DNA from: Parabacteroides goldsteinii
GTDB lineage: Bacteria; Bacteroidota; Bacteroidia; Bacteroidales; Tannerellaceae
NCBI RefSeq assembly: GCF_015550595.1
Contig: NZ_JADNBB010000010.1
Location: 62,001-126,000, forward strand
DNA: 64,000 nt
Direction of reading: 5' to 3'
Positions 17,466 to 27,949 of the stretch are shown in pieces. The position numbers were made by a program, and so were the translations under genes. A model generated the notes under the pieces. It was given only the letters and a program-made list of their open reading frames with translations, was not told the DNA's origin and made no database searches. The first letter of the stretch is position 1, and each line of letters begins with the position of its first letter.

Positions 17466-18977
17466 TCAGATTTCACTATCCATAGCCCAATTCATTGTAC
17501 GGCCCACTGCCTTATGCCAGTCAGTAAGCAATGCCAGCGCTGTCTCCGGTTTCATCTTAGCCGTGAATATGGTATCCAGCGACCATTGTTCTTTCAGCTC
17601 ATCCATATCTTTCCAGTAATTCACAGCCAGACCGGCCAGATAAGCAGCTCCCAGTGCCGTCGTCTCGAGTATTCTGGGACGAACCACCGGACACCGGCAG
17701 ATATCGGACTGGAACTGCATCAGGAAATTATTGGCAATAGCCCCACCGTCCACACGAATTTCCTTCGGTTTGGCGTGGATATCATTCTCCATAGCCATCA
17801 GGACATCGTACACCTGATAGCAGATCCCTTCCAGAGCAGCACGCGTCAGATGGGCAGCCGTCGTACCACGGGTAATACCGATAATGGCTCCGCGGGCATA
17901 CTGATCCCAGTAAGGAGCCCCCAGTCCTGTCAGGGCCGGCACAAAATAAACTCCGCCGTTATCCGGCACCGATTTCGCCATCTGTTCCGTCACCGGAGCA
18001 TTCGGGATCAACCCGATACCGTCACGCAACCATTGGATAACAGCACCCCCCACAAAGACACTGCCTTCAAGCGCATAAGTAACCCGGTCACCCAGCTTCC
18101 AGGCAATTGTTGTCAACAGGTTATTTTGTGAGAATACCGGTTTATCTCCGGTATTCACGATCATAAAGCAACCTGTTCCGTAGGTTGTCTTCATCATGCC
18201 CTCTTCCAGGCAGAGCTGTCCGAATAAGGCTGCCTGCTGATCTCCCGCCATCCCGGAAACAGGAATACCCGCCTTAAATATGGGAGTAGATGTTTCACAA
18301 TAAACTTCACTGCTACTCTTCACCTCCGGCATCATGGAAGCCGGAATAGTAAAAAGATCCAGTAACTCCTGATCCCACTGCAATGTATTTATATTAAAAA
18401 GCATCGTACGGGAAGCATTAGTAATATCGGTAATAAACTGACTACCGCGTGTCAGCTTCCAGATCAACCAGGAGTCGACGGTACCAAAACAAAGTTCCCC
18501 TCGTTCAGCGCGTTCACGGACACCTTTGACATGATCCAGTATCCATTTTACTTTGGTAGCGGAGAAATAAGCATCGATCACCAGTCCGGTCTTTTGCTGT
18601 ATGTAATCGGCATACCCTTCAGCCTTCAGTTCCTCGCAGTAATCGGCCGTACGTCGATCCTGCCATACGATAGCATTGTAAACGGGGAAACCTGTTTCGC
18701 GGTCCCATACGATCGTTGTCTCCCGCTGGTTGGCAATGCCGATACAAGCAATATGCGTATCCGTCACATCAGCCTTCGCCATCGCTTCCTTGATAGCGGT
18801 AGATTGCGTATACCATATCTCATTCGGATCGTGCTCTACCCAACCCGGTTTAGGAAAATACTGTTGGAACGGTTTTTGGGAGAAGGTAATAATCTCTCCC
18901 TGGCGATTAAACAGAACGGCCCGGGAAGTTGTTGTACCCTGGTCTATAGCCAGCACATATTTATGTCTGAAATTCAT
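17466..18977 (-). CDS. glpK: Glycerol kinase
   Basis: 503 residues, the standard FGGY-kinase length. Phosphate-1 motif [14 protein letters not shown] (residues 11-24), [32 protein letters not shown], and adenosine motif [19 protein letters not shown]. It phosphorylates glycerol to glycerol-3-phosphate in the cytoplasm. No glpF or glpD is next to it. Convergent with hyaD, and divergent from nothing: the penicillin-binding protein gene upstream reads in the same direction and is closed by its own terminator. Confidence 0.97.
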   Translation of the reverse strand: MNFRHKYVLAIDQGTTTSRAVLFNRQGEIITFSQKPFQQYFPKPGWVEHDPNEIWYTQSTAIKEAMAKADVTDTHIACIGIANQRETTIVWDRETGFPVYNAIVWQDRRTADYCEELKAEGYADYIQQKTGLVIDAYFSATKVKWILDHVKGVRERAERGELCFGTVDSWLIWKLTRGSQFITDITNASRTMLFNINTLQWDQELLDLFTIPASMMPEVKSSSEVYCETSTPIFKAGIPVSGMAGDQQAALFGQLCLEEGMMKTTYGTGCFMIVNTGDKPVFSQNNLLTTIAWKLGDRVTYALEGSVFVGGAVIQWLRDGIGLIPNAPVTEQMAKSVPDNGGVYFVPALTGLGAPYWDQYARGAIIGITRGTTAAHLTRAALEGICYQVYDVLMAMENDIHAKPKEIRVDGGAIANNFLMQFQSDICRCPVVRPRILETTALGAAYLAGLAVNYWKDMDELKEQWSLDTIFTAKMKPETALALLTDWHKAVGRTMNWAMDSEI

Positions 18978-19044
18978 ATCATATCACTTTATTACTAATT
19001 AAACCACACAATCTGGAATAAGTTCAGTATTTTATAAAATAACA

Positions 19045-19084
19045 ACTCCCGCAAATCTAGTTATTTTCTTAGATTTGCGGGAGT
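19045..19084 (-). terminator. Intrinsic terminator after the penicillin-binding protein gene
   Basis: A perfect 15-bp stem (ACTCCCGCAAATCTA) with a 10-nt loop is followed on the minus strand by TTGTTATTTTAT. It lies 24 bp past the stop of the minus-strand PBP gene. Confidence 0.85.
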
Positions 19085-19107
19085 CGCGGGTATGTTAATT
19101 TAGTCTG

Positions 19108-21453
19108 TTATTCGAACATCTTGTCGATACCTCCGACATCGGTCGGTATATGCCTCCGCTCTTCCTCCGTCGTTGTCTTGCAAGGATTTGCATATTGTTC
19201 CGGAACATCGAAATCGTCATCCTCCGAATAGCCGAGGGTCTTGTCGGCATACACCTTCTGCATAAATAAGCCGTAGATAGGCAAAGCCATACTGGCTCCC
19301 TGCCCTTCCTGCAGACGGTCGAAGTGGATCGAACGATCCTCGCCTCCTACCCAACAACCTGACACCAGGCTCGGCGTGAATCCCATAAACCATCCGTCGG
19401 AGTTATTCTGGGTCGTACCTGTCTTACCTCCCATAGGCGCCTTTATACCATACCGGAAACGGACACGTCCACCAGTTCCACCGTCGATCACACTCCGCAG
19501 CATATACAGCATCTTATAGGAAGCATCTTCCGGCAAAACTTCGTTCATTTGCGAATTAAAGCTGGCTATCGTATTCCCATACGAGTCTTCGATACGGGTT
19601 ACATAAAGCGGCTCCACACGAATACCTTTATTAGCAAACACCGTATAAGCAGCCACCATTTCGCCCACCGACACATCCGGTGTACCGAGCGATACGGAAA
19701 TAACAGGATCGATATTCCCTTTCAGCCCGAACGAATGTAACAGGCGGACAAAGGTATAAGGAGAAAGTTGCTTCATCAGATAAGCAGTCACCCAGTTGGA
19801 CGAATTCTGCAATCCCCACTGGATAGTCACCATTTCACCCACCCGCTTGGCTCCGGCATTACGCGGCGACCAAAGGATGCCGTTCTCGTCGGTCAGTTGT
19901 TGCTGCACGTGAAGCATTTCCTCACAAGGACTGATACCTTCGATCATCGCCAATGAATAAAGGAAAGGCTTGATGGTAGACCCCACCTGGCGACGTCCGC
20001 CATTGATCATATCATACTGGAAATCATTATAATCGATACCTCCTACATAAGCCTTCACATGTCCCGTACGCGGGTCCATCGACATGAAGGCCGTACGCAG
20101 GAAACTCTTATGATAACGAATAGAATCCCACGGCGACATAATAGTGTCGATCGGCCCATTCCAACTGAATACACGCATTTCCACCGGTTTCTGGAACTCT
20201 TTACGCATATCGGCTTCGTTCATTCCACTACTCTTCATGCTACGGTAACGGTCAGTCTGGTGCATCGCACGCATGATCATCGTATCTACCTGTCCGACCG
20301 ACACATCACGGGAAAACGGAGCGTAACTGCGTCCTTTCTTCTCACGGAAAAAAGCAGGTTGTAATTCCTTTCCGATATGTTCGCGAACCGCATCTTCTGC
20401 ATACTTCTGCATACGCGAGTCGATAGTCGTATATATTTTCAGACCGTCGGTATAAAGGTTGTAGAACTCACCATCGGCTTTCTTATTCTTATTACACCAA
20501 CCGTACAGAGGATTGGTTTCCCAGGCCAGCGAATCTTCAGAGAACTTCTGACCTTGCCAGGAGGCATAACGTTTACGGTCCGGTTTCTTAGCCGTCAGCG
20601 TCAGGCGAAGATATTCACGGAAATAGGGAGCCAAGCCTTCCTTATGGTCCATACGGCTGAAACGGACAGTCAGCGGCAACGCTTTCAGCGAGTCGCAATC
20701 GGCACGGGAGATGTAACCGGCCTTCTGCATCTGTTCGAGCACCGTATTACGACGGCCACGGGTACGTTCATTCTGGCGTACCGGATTAAAGTAAGAAGGG
20801 TTCTTACACATTCCCACCAGCGTGGCAGCTTCTTCTATCTTCAGATTCTTGGGAGTCGTACCGAAATAAACACGGGCAGCCGACTGAATACCTACGGCAT
20901 TATACAGGAAGTCGAACTTATTCAGATACATGTTGATGATCTCTTCCTTCGTATAATAACGTTCCAACTGGGCGGCAATCACCCACTCGATCGGCTTCTG
21001 GAAAAGACGTTCCATAAAGTTATCGGCACTTGGCGAAAACAACTGTTTAGCCAACTGCTGGGTAATGGTACTACCACCACCTCCGCTCTTCTGCATCAGG
21101 ATACCACGCTTAACGACGGCACGGAACAATCCCTGCGCATCGATACCGCTATGCTCGGCGAAACGGATATCTTCGGTTGCGATCAGTGCCTTCACCAAAT
21201 CAGGTGAAAGGTCTTCGTAGTTCACAAATATACGGTTGTCCTTACTATGTGCATAACTCCCCAATGTCTTTCCATCAGCAGAAATGATTTGGGATGCATA
21301 TTTGTCAATAGGATTTTCGAGCTGTTCCACCGGCGGCATATATCCGATAGAGCCATTCGCTATTGCGGTAAATATCAGGAATACAGTCCCTACTGCTGCC
21401 GCAAACAGTACCCAGAATGTAATTATAATGCCTTTTGTTACTTTTGAAGCCAT
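19108..21453 (-). CDS. Class A penicillin-binding protein (PBP1A-type, bifunctional)
   Basis: 781 residues. One N-terminal membrane helix (residues 8-33) is followed by a GT51 transglycosylase domain with ATEDIRFAEHSG (catalytic Glu94) and GGGGSTITQQLAKQLF. The transpeptidase domain has S492TIK, SSN (551-553) and a KTGTTQ motif. It polymerises and cross-links peptidoglycan at the outer face of the inner membrane. A TATCTTTG -7 box at 21476-21483 on the minus strand probably marks its promoter. Single-gene transcript. Confidence 0.96.
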   Translation of the reverse strand: MASKVTKGIIITFWVLFAAAVGTVFLIFTAIANGSIGYMPPVEQLENPIDKYASQIISADGKTLGSYAHSKDNRIFVNYEDLSPDLVKALIATEDIRFAEHSGIDAQGLFRAVVKRGILMQKSGGGGSTITQQLAKQLFSPSADNFMERLFQKPIEWVIAAQLERYYTKEEIINMYLNKFDFLYNAVGIQSAARVYFGTTPKNLKIEEAATLVGMCKNPSYFNPVRQNERTRGRRNTVLEQMQKAGYISRADCDSLKALPLTVRFSRMDHKEGLAPYFREYLRLTLTAKKPDRKRYASWQGQKFSEDSLAWETNPLYGWCNKNKKADGEFYNLYTDGLKIYTTIDSRMQKYAEDAVREHIGKELQPAFFREKKGRSYAPFSRDVSVGQVDTMIMRAMHQTDRYRSMKSSGMNEADMRKEFQKPVEMRVFSWNGPIDTIMSPWDSIRYHKSFLRTAFMSMDPRTGHVKAYVGGIDYNDFQYDMINGGRRQVGSTIKPFLYSLAMIEGISPCEEMLHVQQQLTDENGILWSPRNAGAKRVGEMVTIQWGLQNSSNWVTAYLMKQLSPYTFVRLLHSFGLKGNIDPVISVSLGTPDVSVGEMVAAYTVFANKGIRVEPLYVTRIEDSYGNTIASFNSQMNEVLPEDASYKMLYMLRSVIDGGTGGRVRFRYGIKAPMGGKTGTTQNNSDGWFMGFTPSLVSGCWVGGEDRSIHFDRLQEGQGASMALPIYGLFMQKVYADKTLGYSEDDDFDVPEQYANPCKTTTEEERRHIPTDVGGIDKMFE

Positions 21454-21488
21454 CTTCTTATTCGCTTAGAAACCGCAAAGATAAGAAA

Positions 21489-22430
21489 TTAAACTAATAA
21501 TATAACTCCTAAGCTAATTAAACCAATGAAAACCCAGAGCACCACCCCTTGTACCATCGGACGGACACCCACCTGTTTGATTACTTTTCTTGATAATCCG
21601 GCTCCGATCAGGAAGAGAGTGACGGTCAATCCCTTCTTTGCCAACCAAACCAACGAACCTGTCACAGTTTCGGGAATCGTTAAAAAGGTGTTGGCAACCA
21701 TTGCCAGAATGAAAAAGAAGATGAACCAGGGGATAGCGATCTTACCACCTTTTTGCTTGAAAAGGAACATGGTGACGATCGTAATCGGAATAATCCACAA
21801 AGCACGTGTCAACTTAACCATCGTAGCGATTTCAAGCGCTTTCTCGCCATAAGCTGCACCGGCACCGACCACCGAACTTGTGTCGTGGATAGCAATAGCC
21901 GCCCACATGCCGAATTGCTCCTGCGTCATATTGAGTAAATGACCGATAGGGGGAAAAATAAACAGCGCAATTGCATTCAGGATAAAGATCGTACCCAGTG
22001 CCATCGACATTTCATTATCGTTAGCTTTCACTACCGGCCCCACGGCTGCAATGGCGCTACCGCCACAAATAGCTGTTCCGGCAGAGATCAGATAAGCGGT
22101 TTTCCTATCCATCATCAGGCGTTTGCCCAGATATATACCCAACACCAGTACAGCTGCCACCGATACAATGGTGAAAAGCATTCCTTCCTTCCCTGTCTTC
22201 AACGACTCATGCAGATTCATACCGAACCCGAGCCCAACGACCGAAAACTGTAACAGATATTTGGATGTCTTCTTACTAAACTTAGGAAAAGGCTGCCCGG
22301 CTGTCATCCCGAGTGCAAGCCCCAGAAACAGGGCTATTGCGGGCGAAATAAAAGGGAATAGACAAATAGCGAAAAGGAGAATAAAAAGGGGTTTGTTGTA
22401 CTTCGTTAAAACTTGCTCGATTGTATTCAT
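21489..22430 (-). CDS. YeiH/UPF0324 family membrane transporter (putative sulfate/sulfite exporter)
   Basis: 313 residues, strongly hydrophobic with about ten helices. Family signatures: GTAICGGSAIAAVGPVVKA and HDTSSVVGAGAAYGEKAL. The family is annotated as putative sulfate exporter; the substrate is not proven in general. A LysR-family gene lies immediately upstream in the same direction, echoing the YeiE-YeiH pairing in enterobacteria, where the regulator responds to sulfite. A minus-strand -7 box TACCTTTG at 22470-22477, with ATTG 21 bp upstream, is a likely own promoter. Confidence 0.85.
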   Translation of the reverse strand: MNTIEQVLTKYNKPLFILLFAICLFPFISPAIALFLGLALGMTAGQPFPKFSKKTSKYLLQFSVVGLGFGMNLHESLKTGKEGMLFTIVSVAAVLVLGIYLGKRLMMDRKTAYLISAGTAICGGSAIAAVGPVVKANDNEMSMALGTIFILNAIALFIFPPIGHLLNMTQEQFGMWAAIAIHDTSSVVGAGAAYGEKALEIATMVKLTRALWIIPITIVTMFLFKQKGGKIAIPWFIFFFILAMVANTFLTIPETVTGSLVWLAKKGLTVTLFLIGAGLSRKVIKQVGVRPMVQGVVLWVFIGLISLGVILLV

Positions 22431-22469
22431 TACTATAATTTCATTTAGTTATCTTCTCTTTTGACGGCG

Positions 22470-22502
22470 CAAAGGTAAAATTAAAAAGCAAGCGCTCCCA
22501 AT
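22470..22502 (-). promoter_or_regulatory. Probable promoter of the yeiH-like gene
   Basis: Minus-strand ATTG (22499-22502), 21-bp spacer, TACCTTTG (22470-22477), 40 bp upstream of the ATG. One mismatch to the TTTG element. Confidence 0.5.
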
Positions 22503-22538
22503 TACTATAAGGAATAGCAGATAACCTGAGGTTATGGG

Positions 22539-23423
22539 TTATTTATAAGCTTGCATATATCGTATAAAACTCTCTTCCAATCCCCCACTCTGCCCTTGCA
22601 GTTGCACAAAAGAAAACATTCGTTCAGCCGTAAAGTCGGATATATCGATCACCTTCAATATCCCCGATGTCAACTCGCGGGTAACGGCACGCACCGAAAC
22701 GATAGCCAAAGCATCCGAATTTTCCAGAAATAATTTGATACTCTCCGTACTTCCCAACTGCATCAACACTTTCAGTTGCGACAGTTTGATCTGATGTTCG
22801 GCCAATGCCGACTCGAGCACCTCCAATGTCCCCGAACCGTTTTCGCGCAGTATCAACGGAAGGGTACATAATTGTTCGAGCGTCAGTTCATCGTAATGGG
22901 CCAGCTTGCTACCGGTATGGGTCAACAATACCAGTTCATCCTTCATAAAAGGGGTGTAATGTAAGGAGCTCTAGCGGGCATTACCCTCTACTAGTCCGAG
23001 CGTGATCTTTCCTTCGCGCAGGGCTTTCTCGATATCGTGGCTGTTGCCGTTGAGCAGGGAGACGCGGATATCTGGAAACTTGGTAACAAAAGAAGAAAGG
23101 ATAGGCGGCAGGACATACTGCGCAATCGTCGTACTGGCACCGAGACGCAGTTCGCCACAGACGTTATCGGTCAGCAGGTTCATTTCGAAATCCAGTTGCC
23201 GGTAAGCCGTCAGCAGGTTATTGGTATGCGACAGGAGCAACTCTCCCGCAGTTGTCAGCACGATACGGCCGCCGGTACGGTCGAAAAGCGGTGTCTTATA
23301 CTGCACCTCCAGCTCATGAATATGCTTGCTGATAGCAGGCTGGCTGATAAACAACTCCTTTGAAGCCTTCGTAAAGCTTAGGTTCGTCGCTACACTGTAA
23401 AATACCTTCAGACGAAAATCCAT
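22539..23423 (-). pseudogene. LysR-family regulator interrupted by an in-frame amber codon
   Basis: Read through, this is one LysR protein of about 294 residues. An N-terminal wHTH (FTKASKELFISQPAISKHIHEL, here split at residue 20) is followed by a substrate-binding domain running to 22539. A TAG at 22971-22973 cuts it after EGNAR. The downstream part continues in the same frame (SSLHYTPF then MKDELVLLTHTG) with normal family sequence, so a single CAG or AAG to TAG change is the simplest cause. Without suppression, a 150-residue HTH-containing fragment is made. Family: CysB/CysL/YeiE-like by its neighbour. Possible effect: loss of effector-controlled regulation of the yeiH-like gene. Confidence 0.85.
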
Positions 23424-23457
23424 ATTCCTTATTATTTAGAAATAAACTTATCGGGAA

Positions 23458-23487
23458 CAAAGATATGAGTTTATTTACATACTTTTG
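23458..23487. promoter_or_regulatory. Divergent -7 boxes between lysR and the AsmA-like gene
   Basis: In the 87-bp gap, TATCTTTG on the minus strand (23458-23465, toward lysR) and TACTTTTG on the plus strand (23480-23487, 24 bp before the AsmA-like ATG) both fit TAnnTTTG. No good -33 TTTG is seen for either. Their closeness means a LysR dimer bound here could affect both genes. Confidence 0.4.
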
Positions 23488-23510
23488 TATGACCGTAACA
23501 TGAAGACATT

Positions 23511-26500
23511 ATGAGGATCAATAAAAAAGTTATTACAATCATCGTATCCATTGCCGTAACCCTGTTCTTTATCCTACCGGGCATCGGTTTCAGTATTCTT
23601 AACTGGGGAGTACTACCTCCCGAAAAACTGACTCCACTCGTTATCGAGCAAACTAATAAATTCCTTGATGCGCACCTCGATTGCGAACGGATCGAATTGA
23701 CCTACTTCGAGACCTATCCGCATCTGGGGATCAAACTGGTCAACGGGCGCCTGATATCACACGCCGCCGAAGACTCGACGGTACATGCCGAAGAACTGGC
23801 TATCCCGTCCGACTCGCTACTGGCATTCAAACAGGCAGTGATCTCGTTCCGTCCAACCGACTACCTGTTCGGTGGTAAGATTACGATCGGTGAAGTAAAT
23901 ATAGAAGAACCCCGTTTTTACGGCTACGTCAACAAGAAAGGTTCCGCCAACTGGGATATCTATTCAAGCGAACCCGACTCTGCCGCAACCGACAAGAAAC
24001 CCTTGCCTCCCATCGACTTGCAGAAAGTACGCATTACCAACGGCCGCTTCACTTACGACGACCGCCAGGGCGACCTGTTTGCCGAGATAAACGGTTTCTT
24101 CCTCAGTCTCGATGGCTCACTGACTACCGGAGGTAATAAGCTGGATGTCGAAACAGGCTGTACCTCCATTCTCTTCAGCAGCCCGACTTATACACTCGCA
24201 AACAAGCTGGCCCTGAAACTGAAAAGCCAACTCCTGCTCTCGGATAACTACAACACCGTGACACTGAACAATGCTGAATTACTGGTAAACAACCTTCCTT
24301 TCACCGCCGACGGTTCCGTCAGCAGCCTGCCTTTCCTGAAACAGACACGTATCGATATGGAAGTCGGGCTTAAGATATCCGACATGAATGACCTGCTTCA
24401 TTTCATACCGGACGCTTATTTCCAGAACCGGGATAAGACTGTTGCGAAAGGTTCTATTATCATGGAAGGGAATATACATGGTTTCCTGGGCGACAGTATC
24501 GTGCCGTCCGTCAACCTGTGTTGCAAGATAGAGAACGGTTCTTATCATATGAAGGGGGTCAAACAAGGAATCGATACCCTGCAAATGGATATGGACCTGC
24601 ATCTGAACGGCATGTATCCCGACTCCTCATTCCTATCCCTCGAACAACTGACCCTGAAAGGAATGACCACCTCCCTCGATATGCAGGGCAAAGTCACCAA
24701 TCTGCTAACCTCACCGAATGTGGATACAAACATAAAAGGGAAAATAGACTTTACCCGTCTGGCAAAAGAGTTCATTAATCCGGATACCTTGTTCCTGCAG
24801 GGGGTGATGGACGCTGATCTCTCCGCCTCTTTTAATATAGACGACCTGCTAAATAGCCAGTACGGAAAGGTTCATGCCTCCGGCCTCTTGAATATCGACA
24901 CGCTGAAAGCTTACAGCTTGCCGCTTGGGATGGATGTATTTATTACCAAAGCACATTTCTCTGTGGACTCGACAGGATTGAGCAGTTCGTATCTGGACAA
25001 CAAAGATTTATTGAGTATGTCGATGTCAGTAGATAGTCTGAACATGAAATATCAAGACGCCATAAACACCAACATAAGTAAGCTGGCTATACAGGCAAAA
25101 ACGTCTCCTGTAATAGATACAACAGCCGTTATCCCGATGACAGGCCAAATCAGATTCGACTACCTGCGTACCCGCCTGCCGGACTCCGTATTACTGGTAG
25201 CCGGAAAAACTGTACTGAAAGGGGGGATCAAATCGTCGGTTTCCGACAAACGGATACCGACGCTCGGGGCTACGATCTCCGTCGACACGCTACGTTATTT
25301 TATTATCCCCATGCGTACCGGGATGATACTCTCGGAAAATACATTTAATCTGGAAGCCCTGCCTTACCGTGATGCGATGCGTCAGCGATGGCTTGCCCGG
25401 ACAGACACAGTCCGTACCAACTCAGCAAAACGGCCACGTCGCACAAGGACAACAGGCAATCAGGTTCAAATAGACTCCACCGACGTCACCTCCCAACTAT
25501 TACGACAGTGGGAAGTGCGGGGCAGCCTCTCGTTCAAACAGATGCGTGGGTTCAGCCGGATAATGCCTATCCCGATGAAAATCGATCAGACAACATTGAA
25601 ATTTAACACAAACGATATCACCCTCACCGATGCTCGCCTGCATCTGGGTAAAAGCGACTTCATGCTGAACGGAGAAATCAAAAGCATCCGTCAGGCTATG
25701 TTGCGGGGAGGCAAGTTGAGAGGAAACTTCTCCCTTACCTCCGATTATATCGATTGCAACCAATTGATAAAAGCAATAAACTCAGGCATGCAATATGCCG
25801 AATTACAAGAGTCCGCAGGCCATACCGGTATAGATACGGAAAGCCTGGCAACCCTGGATACCCATACCTTACAGGACGCTATTTCCGTCGCCTCACTCGA
25901 CACGACCGATCAGGTATTCGTTATCCCGGCCAATCTGGATATGACACTTCATACCAATGCGAAAAAGATAGACTTCAAAGATGCCGAACTGAGTAATGTA
26001 GAAGGTGAAATTATTATCCGCAACCAAAGCGTCAACCTGAGCAACCTCGCGATGAACTCAAACATCGGCCGTGGAAATATGACGATGTTCTATACGGCAA
26101 AAGATAGCCGAGGGGCATCTGCCGGCTTCGATCTCGATATGGAAGATGTAATGGTAGAGAAACTAATCAGCCTGTATCCTGCGATCGACACTCTGGTACC
26201 TATGTTACGTTCATTTGAAGGAGTAGTGGATTGCCAGATCACGGCAACTTGTAAGATGGACTCCACGATGTCGCTCGAACTCCCGTCTCTGCATTCGGCC
26301 TGTTACCTGCATGGTGAAAACATGGTATTGCTGGATGGCGAGACTTTTACCGAAATATCGAAAACGCTTATGTTCAAGAATAAAAAACGGAATGTGATAG
26401 ATAGCATTTCGGTCGACCTGGCCATCAAGGACAATAAAATAGAGGTATTCCCCTTCCTTGTCGAAATGGACCGTTATAAAGTGGCTGTCGGAGGTACGCA

Positions 26501-26801
26501 CAATCTCGATATGACATTCAACTATCACCTCTCGGTATTGAAATCACCCGTTCCATTCAAGTTGGGGATAGATATTACCGGCAATCTGGATAATTTCAAA
26601 TACAAGATCGTGAAATGCCGCTATAAAGATATCTTCAAGCCGGCCAAAGAAGCCGAACTGGATAGCACGCGCACAAATATCCGGAAAGAGATACGGGAAT
26701 CAATACGTAAGCAAATAAAAGAGACTGCCCCCGAATTGGTGGGCAGTCTCTCTTCAAATCATATACCGACACCGGCTACGGAAGATACCGGTGTCTTATA
26801 A
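23511..26801 (+). CDS. Large AsmA-family / TamB-like envelope protein
   Basis: 1096 residues. A short basic N-terminus and one signal-anchor helix (residues 7-30) precede a long periplasmic beta-rich body. The N-terminal AsmA domain shows DCERIELTYFETYPHLGIKLVNG and later GEVNIEEPRFYGYVNKKGSANWDIY. The C-terminal AsmA-like domain is near residues 900-1040 (MLRSFEGVVDCQITA, then LDMTFNYHLSVLKSPVPFKLGIDITG). AsmA-clan proteins bridge inner and outer membranes and are linked to lipid transport and outer-membrane homeostasis. A low-complexity RPRRTRTTG insert is at about residue 644. The stop abuts the rfbB stop with no gap. Confidence 0.85.
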   Translation: MRINKKVITIIVSIAVTLFFILPGIGFSILNWGVLPPEKLTPLVIEQTNKFLDAHLDCERIELTYFETYPHLGIKLVNGRLISHAAEDSTVHAEELAIPSDSLLAFKQAVISFRPTDYLFGGKITIGEVNIEEPRFYGYVNKKGSANWDIYSSEPDSAATDKKPLPPIDLQKVRITNGRFTYDDRQGDLFAEINGFFLSLDGSLTTGGNKLDVETGCTSILFSSPTYTLANKLALKLKSQLLLSDNYNTVTLNNAELLVNNLPFTADGSVSSLPFLKQTRIDMEVGLKISDMNDLLHFIPDAYFQNRDKTVAKGSIIMEGNIHGFLGDSIVPSVNLCCKIENGSYHMKGVKQGIDTLQMDMDLHLNGMYPDSSFLSLEQLTLKGMTTSLDMQGKVTNLLTSPNVDTNIKGKIDFTRLAKEFINPDTLFLQGVMDADLSASFNIDDLLNSQYGKVHASGLLNIDTLKAYSLPLGMDVFITKAHFSVDSTGLSSSYLDNKDLLSMSMSVDSLNMKYQDAINTNISKLAIQAKTSPVIDTTAVIPMTGQIRFDYLRTRLPDSVLLVAGKTVLKGGIKSSVSDKRIPTLGATISVDTLRYFIIPMRTGMILSENTFNLEALPYRDAMRQRWLARTDTVRTNSAKRPRRTRTTGNQVQIDSTDVTSQLLRQWEVRGSLSFKQMRGFSRIMPIPMKIDQTTLKFNTNDITLTDARLHLGKSDFMLNGEIKSIRQAMLRGGKLRGNFSLTSDYIDCNQLIKAINSGMQYAELQESAGHTGIDTESLATLDTHTLQDAISVASLDTTDQVFVIPANLDMTLHTNAKKIDFKDAELSNVEGEIIIRNQSVNLSNLAMNSNIGRGNMTMFYTAKDSRGASAGFDLDMEDVMVEKLISLYPAIDTLVPMLRSFEGVVDCQITATCKMDSTMSLELPSLHSACYLHGENMVLLDGETFTEISKTLMFKNKKRNVIDSISVDLAIKDNKIEVFPFLVEMDRYKVAVGGTHNLDMTFNYHLSVLKSPVPFKLGIDITGNLDNFKYKIVKCRYKDIFKPAKEAELDSTRTNIRKEIRESIRKQIKETAPELVGSLSSNHIPTPATEDTGVL
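26720..26751 (-). terminator. Terminator for rfbB embedded in the AsmA-like coding sequence
   Basis: A perfect 11-bp stem (AGAGACTGCCC, 10-nt loop) is followed on the minus strand by TCTCTTTTATTTG. It lies 50-80 bp past the rfbB stop but inside the last 30 codons of the convergent plus-strand gene, so the codons there also encode the terminator. Confidence 0.65.
26768..26795 (+). terminator. Hairpin at the 3' end of the AsmA-like gene
   Basis: A perfect 8-bp stem (GACACCGG / CCGGTGTC, 12-nt loop) ends 6 bp before the gene end. Only TTATAATC follows, so termination strength is doubtful. Confidence 0.35.
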
Positions 26802-27941
26802 TCAACGGCCGGAATACATCCGGTCGTAATATTTCATATAGTCGCCACCTGTGATATCTTCCACCCACTGTTGATTTTCCAAATACCAGCGGATCGTTTT
26901 TACGATACCTACCTCAAAGCTGGTTTCAGGTGTCCATCCCAGTTCCTCGGATATTTTTGTCGGGTCGATGGCATAGCGCTGGTCGTGTCCGAGACGGTCT
27001 TTCACGAAAGTGATCAGGCTGTCGTTAATCCAGTCGATCGAAATCTGTCCATCCGGACCAATCTCCTTCTTCTTGAGCATCTGGCGGTACTCGGGTTGCT
27101 CGGTCATTAACCGGTGGATTGTATTGATGGTCAGTTTAACGATTTCAATATTCTGTTTTTCGTTATGACCGCCTACATTATATACCTCGCCTACCCGTCC
27201 ACGATGAATAACGGCATCGATAGCCTTGCAATGGTCTTCTACATACAGCCAATCTCTAACATTCGTTCCGTCACCATACACCGGCAGGGATTTACCCTCC
27301 AGGATATTCTTGATGATCAGTGGGATCAGCTTCTCCGGAAAATGATAAGGGCCATAATTATTTGAACAACGGGTGATACTTACGGGCATTTTATAGGTAT
27401 CGGAATAGGCTTTCACAAACAAGTCGGCACTGGTCTTGGAAGCACTATACGGACTTCTCGGGTCCAACGGGGTTGTTTCGTGGAAATACCCCTCTGCTCC
27501 CAGACTGCCGTACACCTCATCGGTCGATACCTGATGGAAACGGACACCTTCCCGCCATTGAGGATAGCCGGTTTCGTCTTTTCCTGTCACCCAGGCTCTG
27601 CGGGCAGCATCGAGCAAATTCTGTGTACCCAATATGTTTGTTACGAGGAACAACTGCGGATTTTCAATACTACGGTCCACATGGCTCTCTGCGGCAAAGT
27701 TAACCACATAATCGAAGTTATACTTTGCAAAAAGTTCATCAGCCAGTACACGGTCACAGATATCTCCTTTTACAAATTCGCAACGTTTGCCATCGATATC
27801 TTCCGCAATCGTACCCAGATTACCTGCATAAGTCAACAGGTCGAGAACCACGATTTTTATATCCTGATGTTCCGCTAGCATATATTTGATAAAGTTAGCG
27901 CCAATAAAACCGGCTGCACCGGTAACCAGATAAGTCTTCAT
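26802..27941 (-). CDS. rfbB: dTDP-glucose 4,6-dehydratase
   Basis: 379 residues. Extended SDR fold with the NAD motif GAAGFIG (residues 8-14), STDEVYG (139-145) and the catalytic Tyr165-x3-Lys169 in YSASK. It makes dTDP-4-keto-6-deoxyglucose, the second step of dTDP-L-rhamnose supply for surface polysaccharide. It lies 8 bp after rfbC in one leftward transcript; rfbA and rfbD are not in the window. Confidence 0.95.
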   Translation of the reverse strand: MKTYLVTGAAGFIGANFIKYMLAEHQDIKIVVLDLLTYAGNLGTIAEDIDGKRCEFVKGDICDRVLADELFAKYNFDYVVNFAAESHVDRSIENPQLFLVTNILGTQNLLDAARRAWVTGKDETGYPQWREGVRFHQVSTDEVYGSLGAEGYFHETTPLDPRSPYSASKTSADLFVKAYSDTYKMPVSITRCSNNYGPYHFPEKLIPLIIKNILEGKSLPVYGDGTNVRDWLYVEDHCKAIDAVIHRGRVGEVYNVGGHNEKQNIEIVKLTINTIHRLMTEQPEYRQMLKKKEIGPDGQISIDWINDSLITFVKDRLGHDQRYAIDPTKISEELGWTPETSFEVGIVKTIRWYLENQQWVEDITGGDYMKYYDRMYSGR

Positions 27942-27949
27942 CGTCCGTA

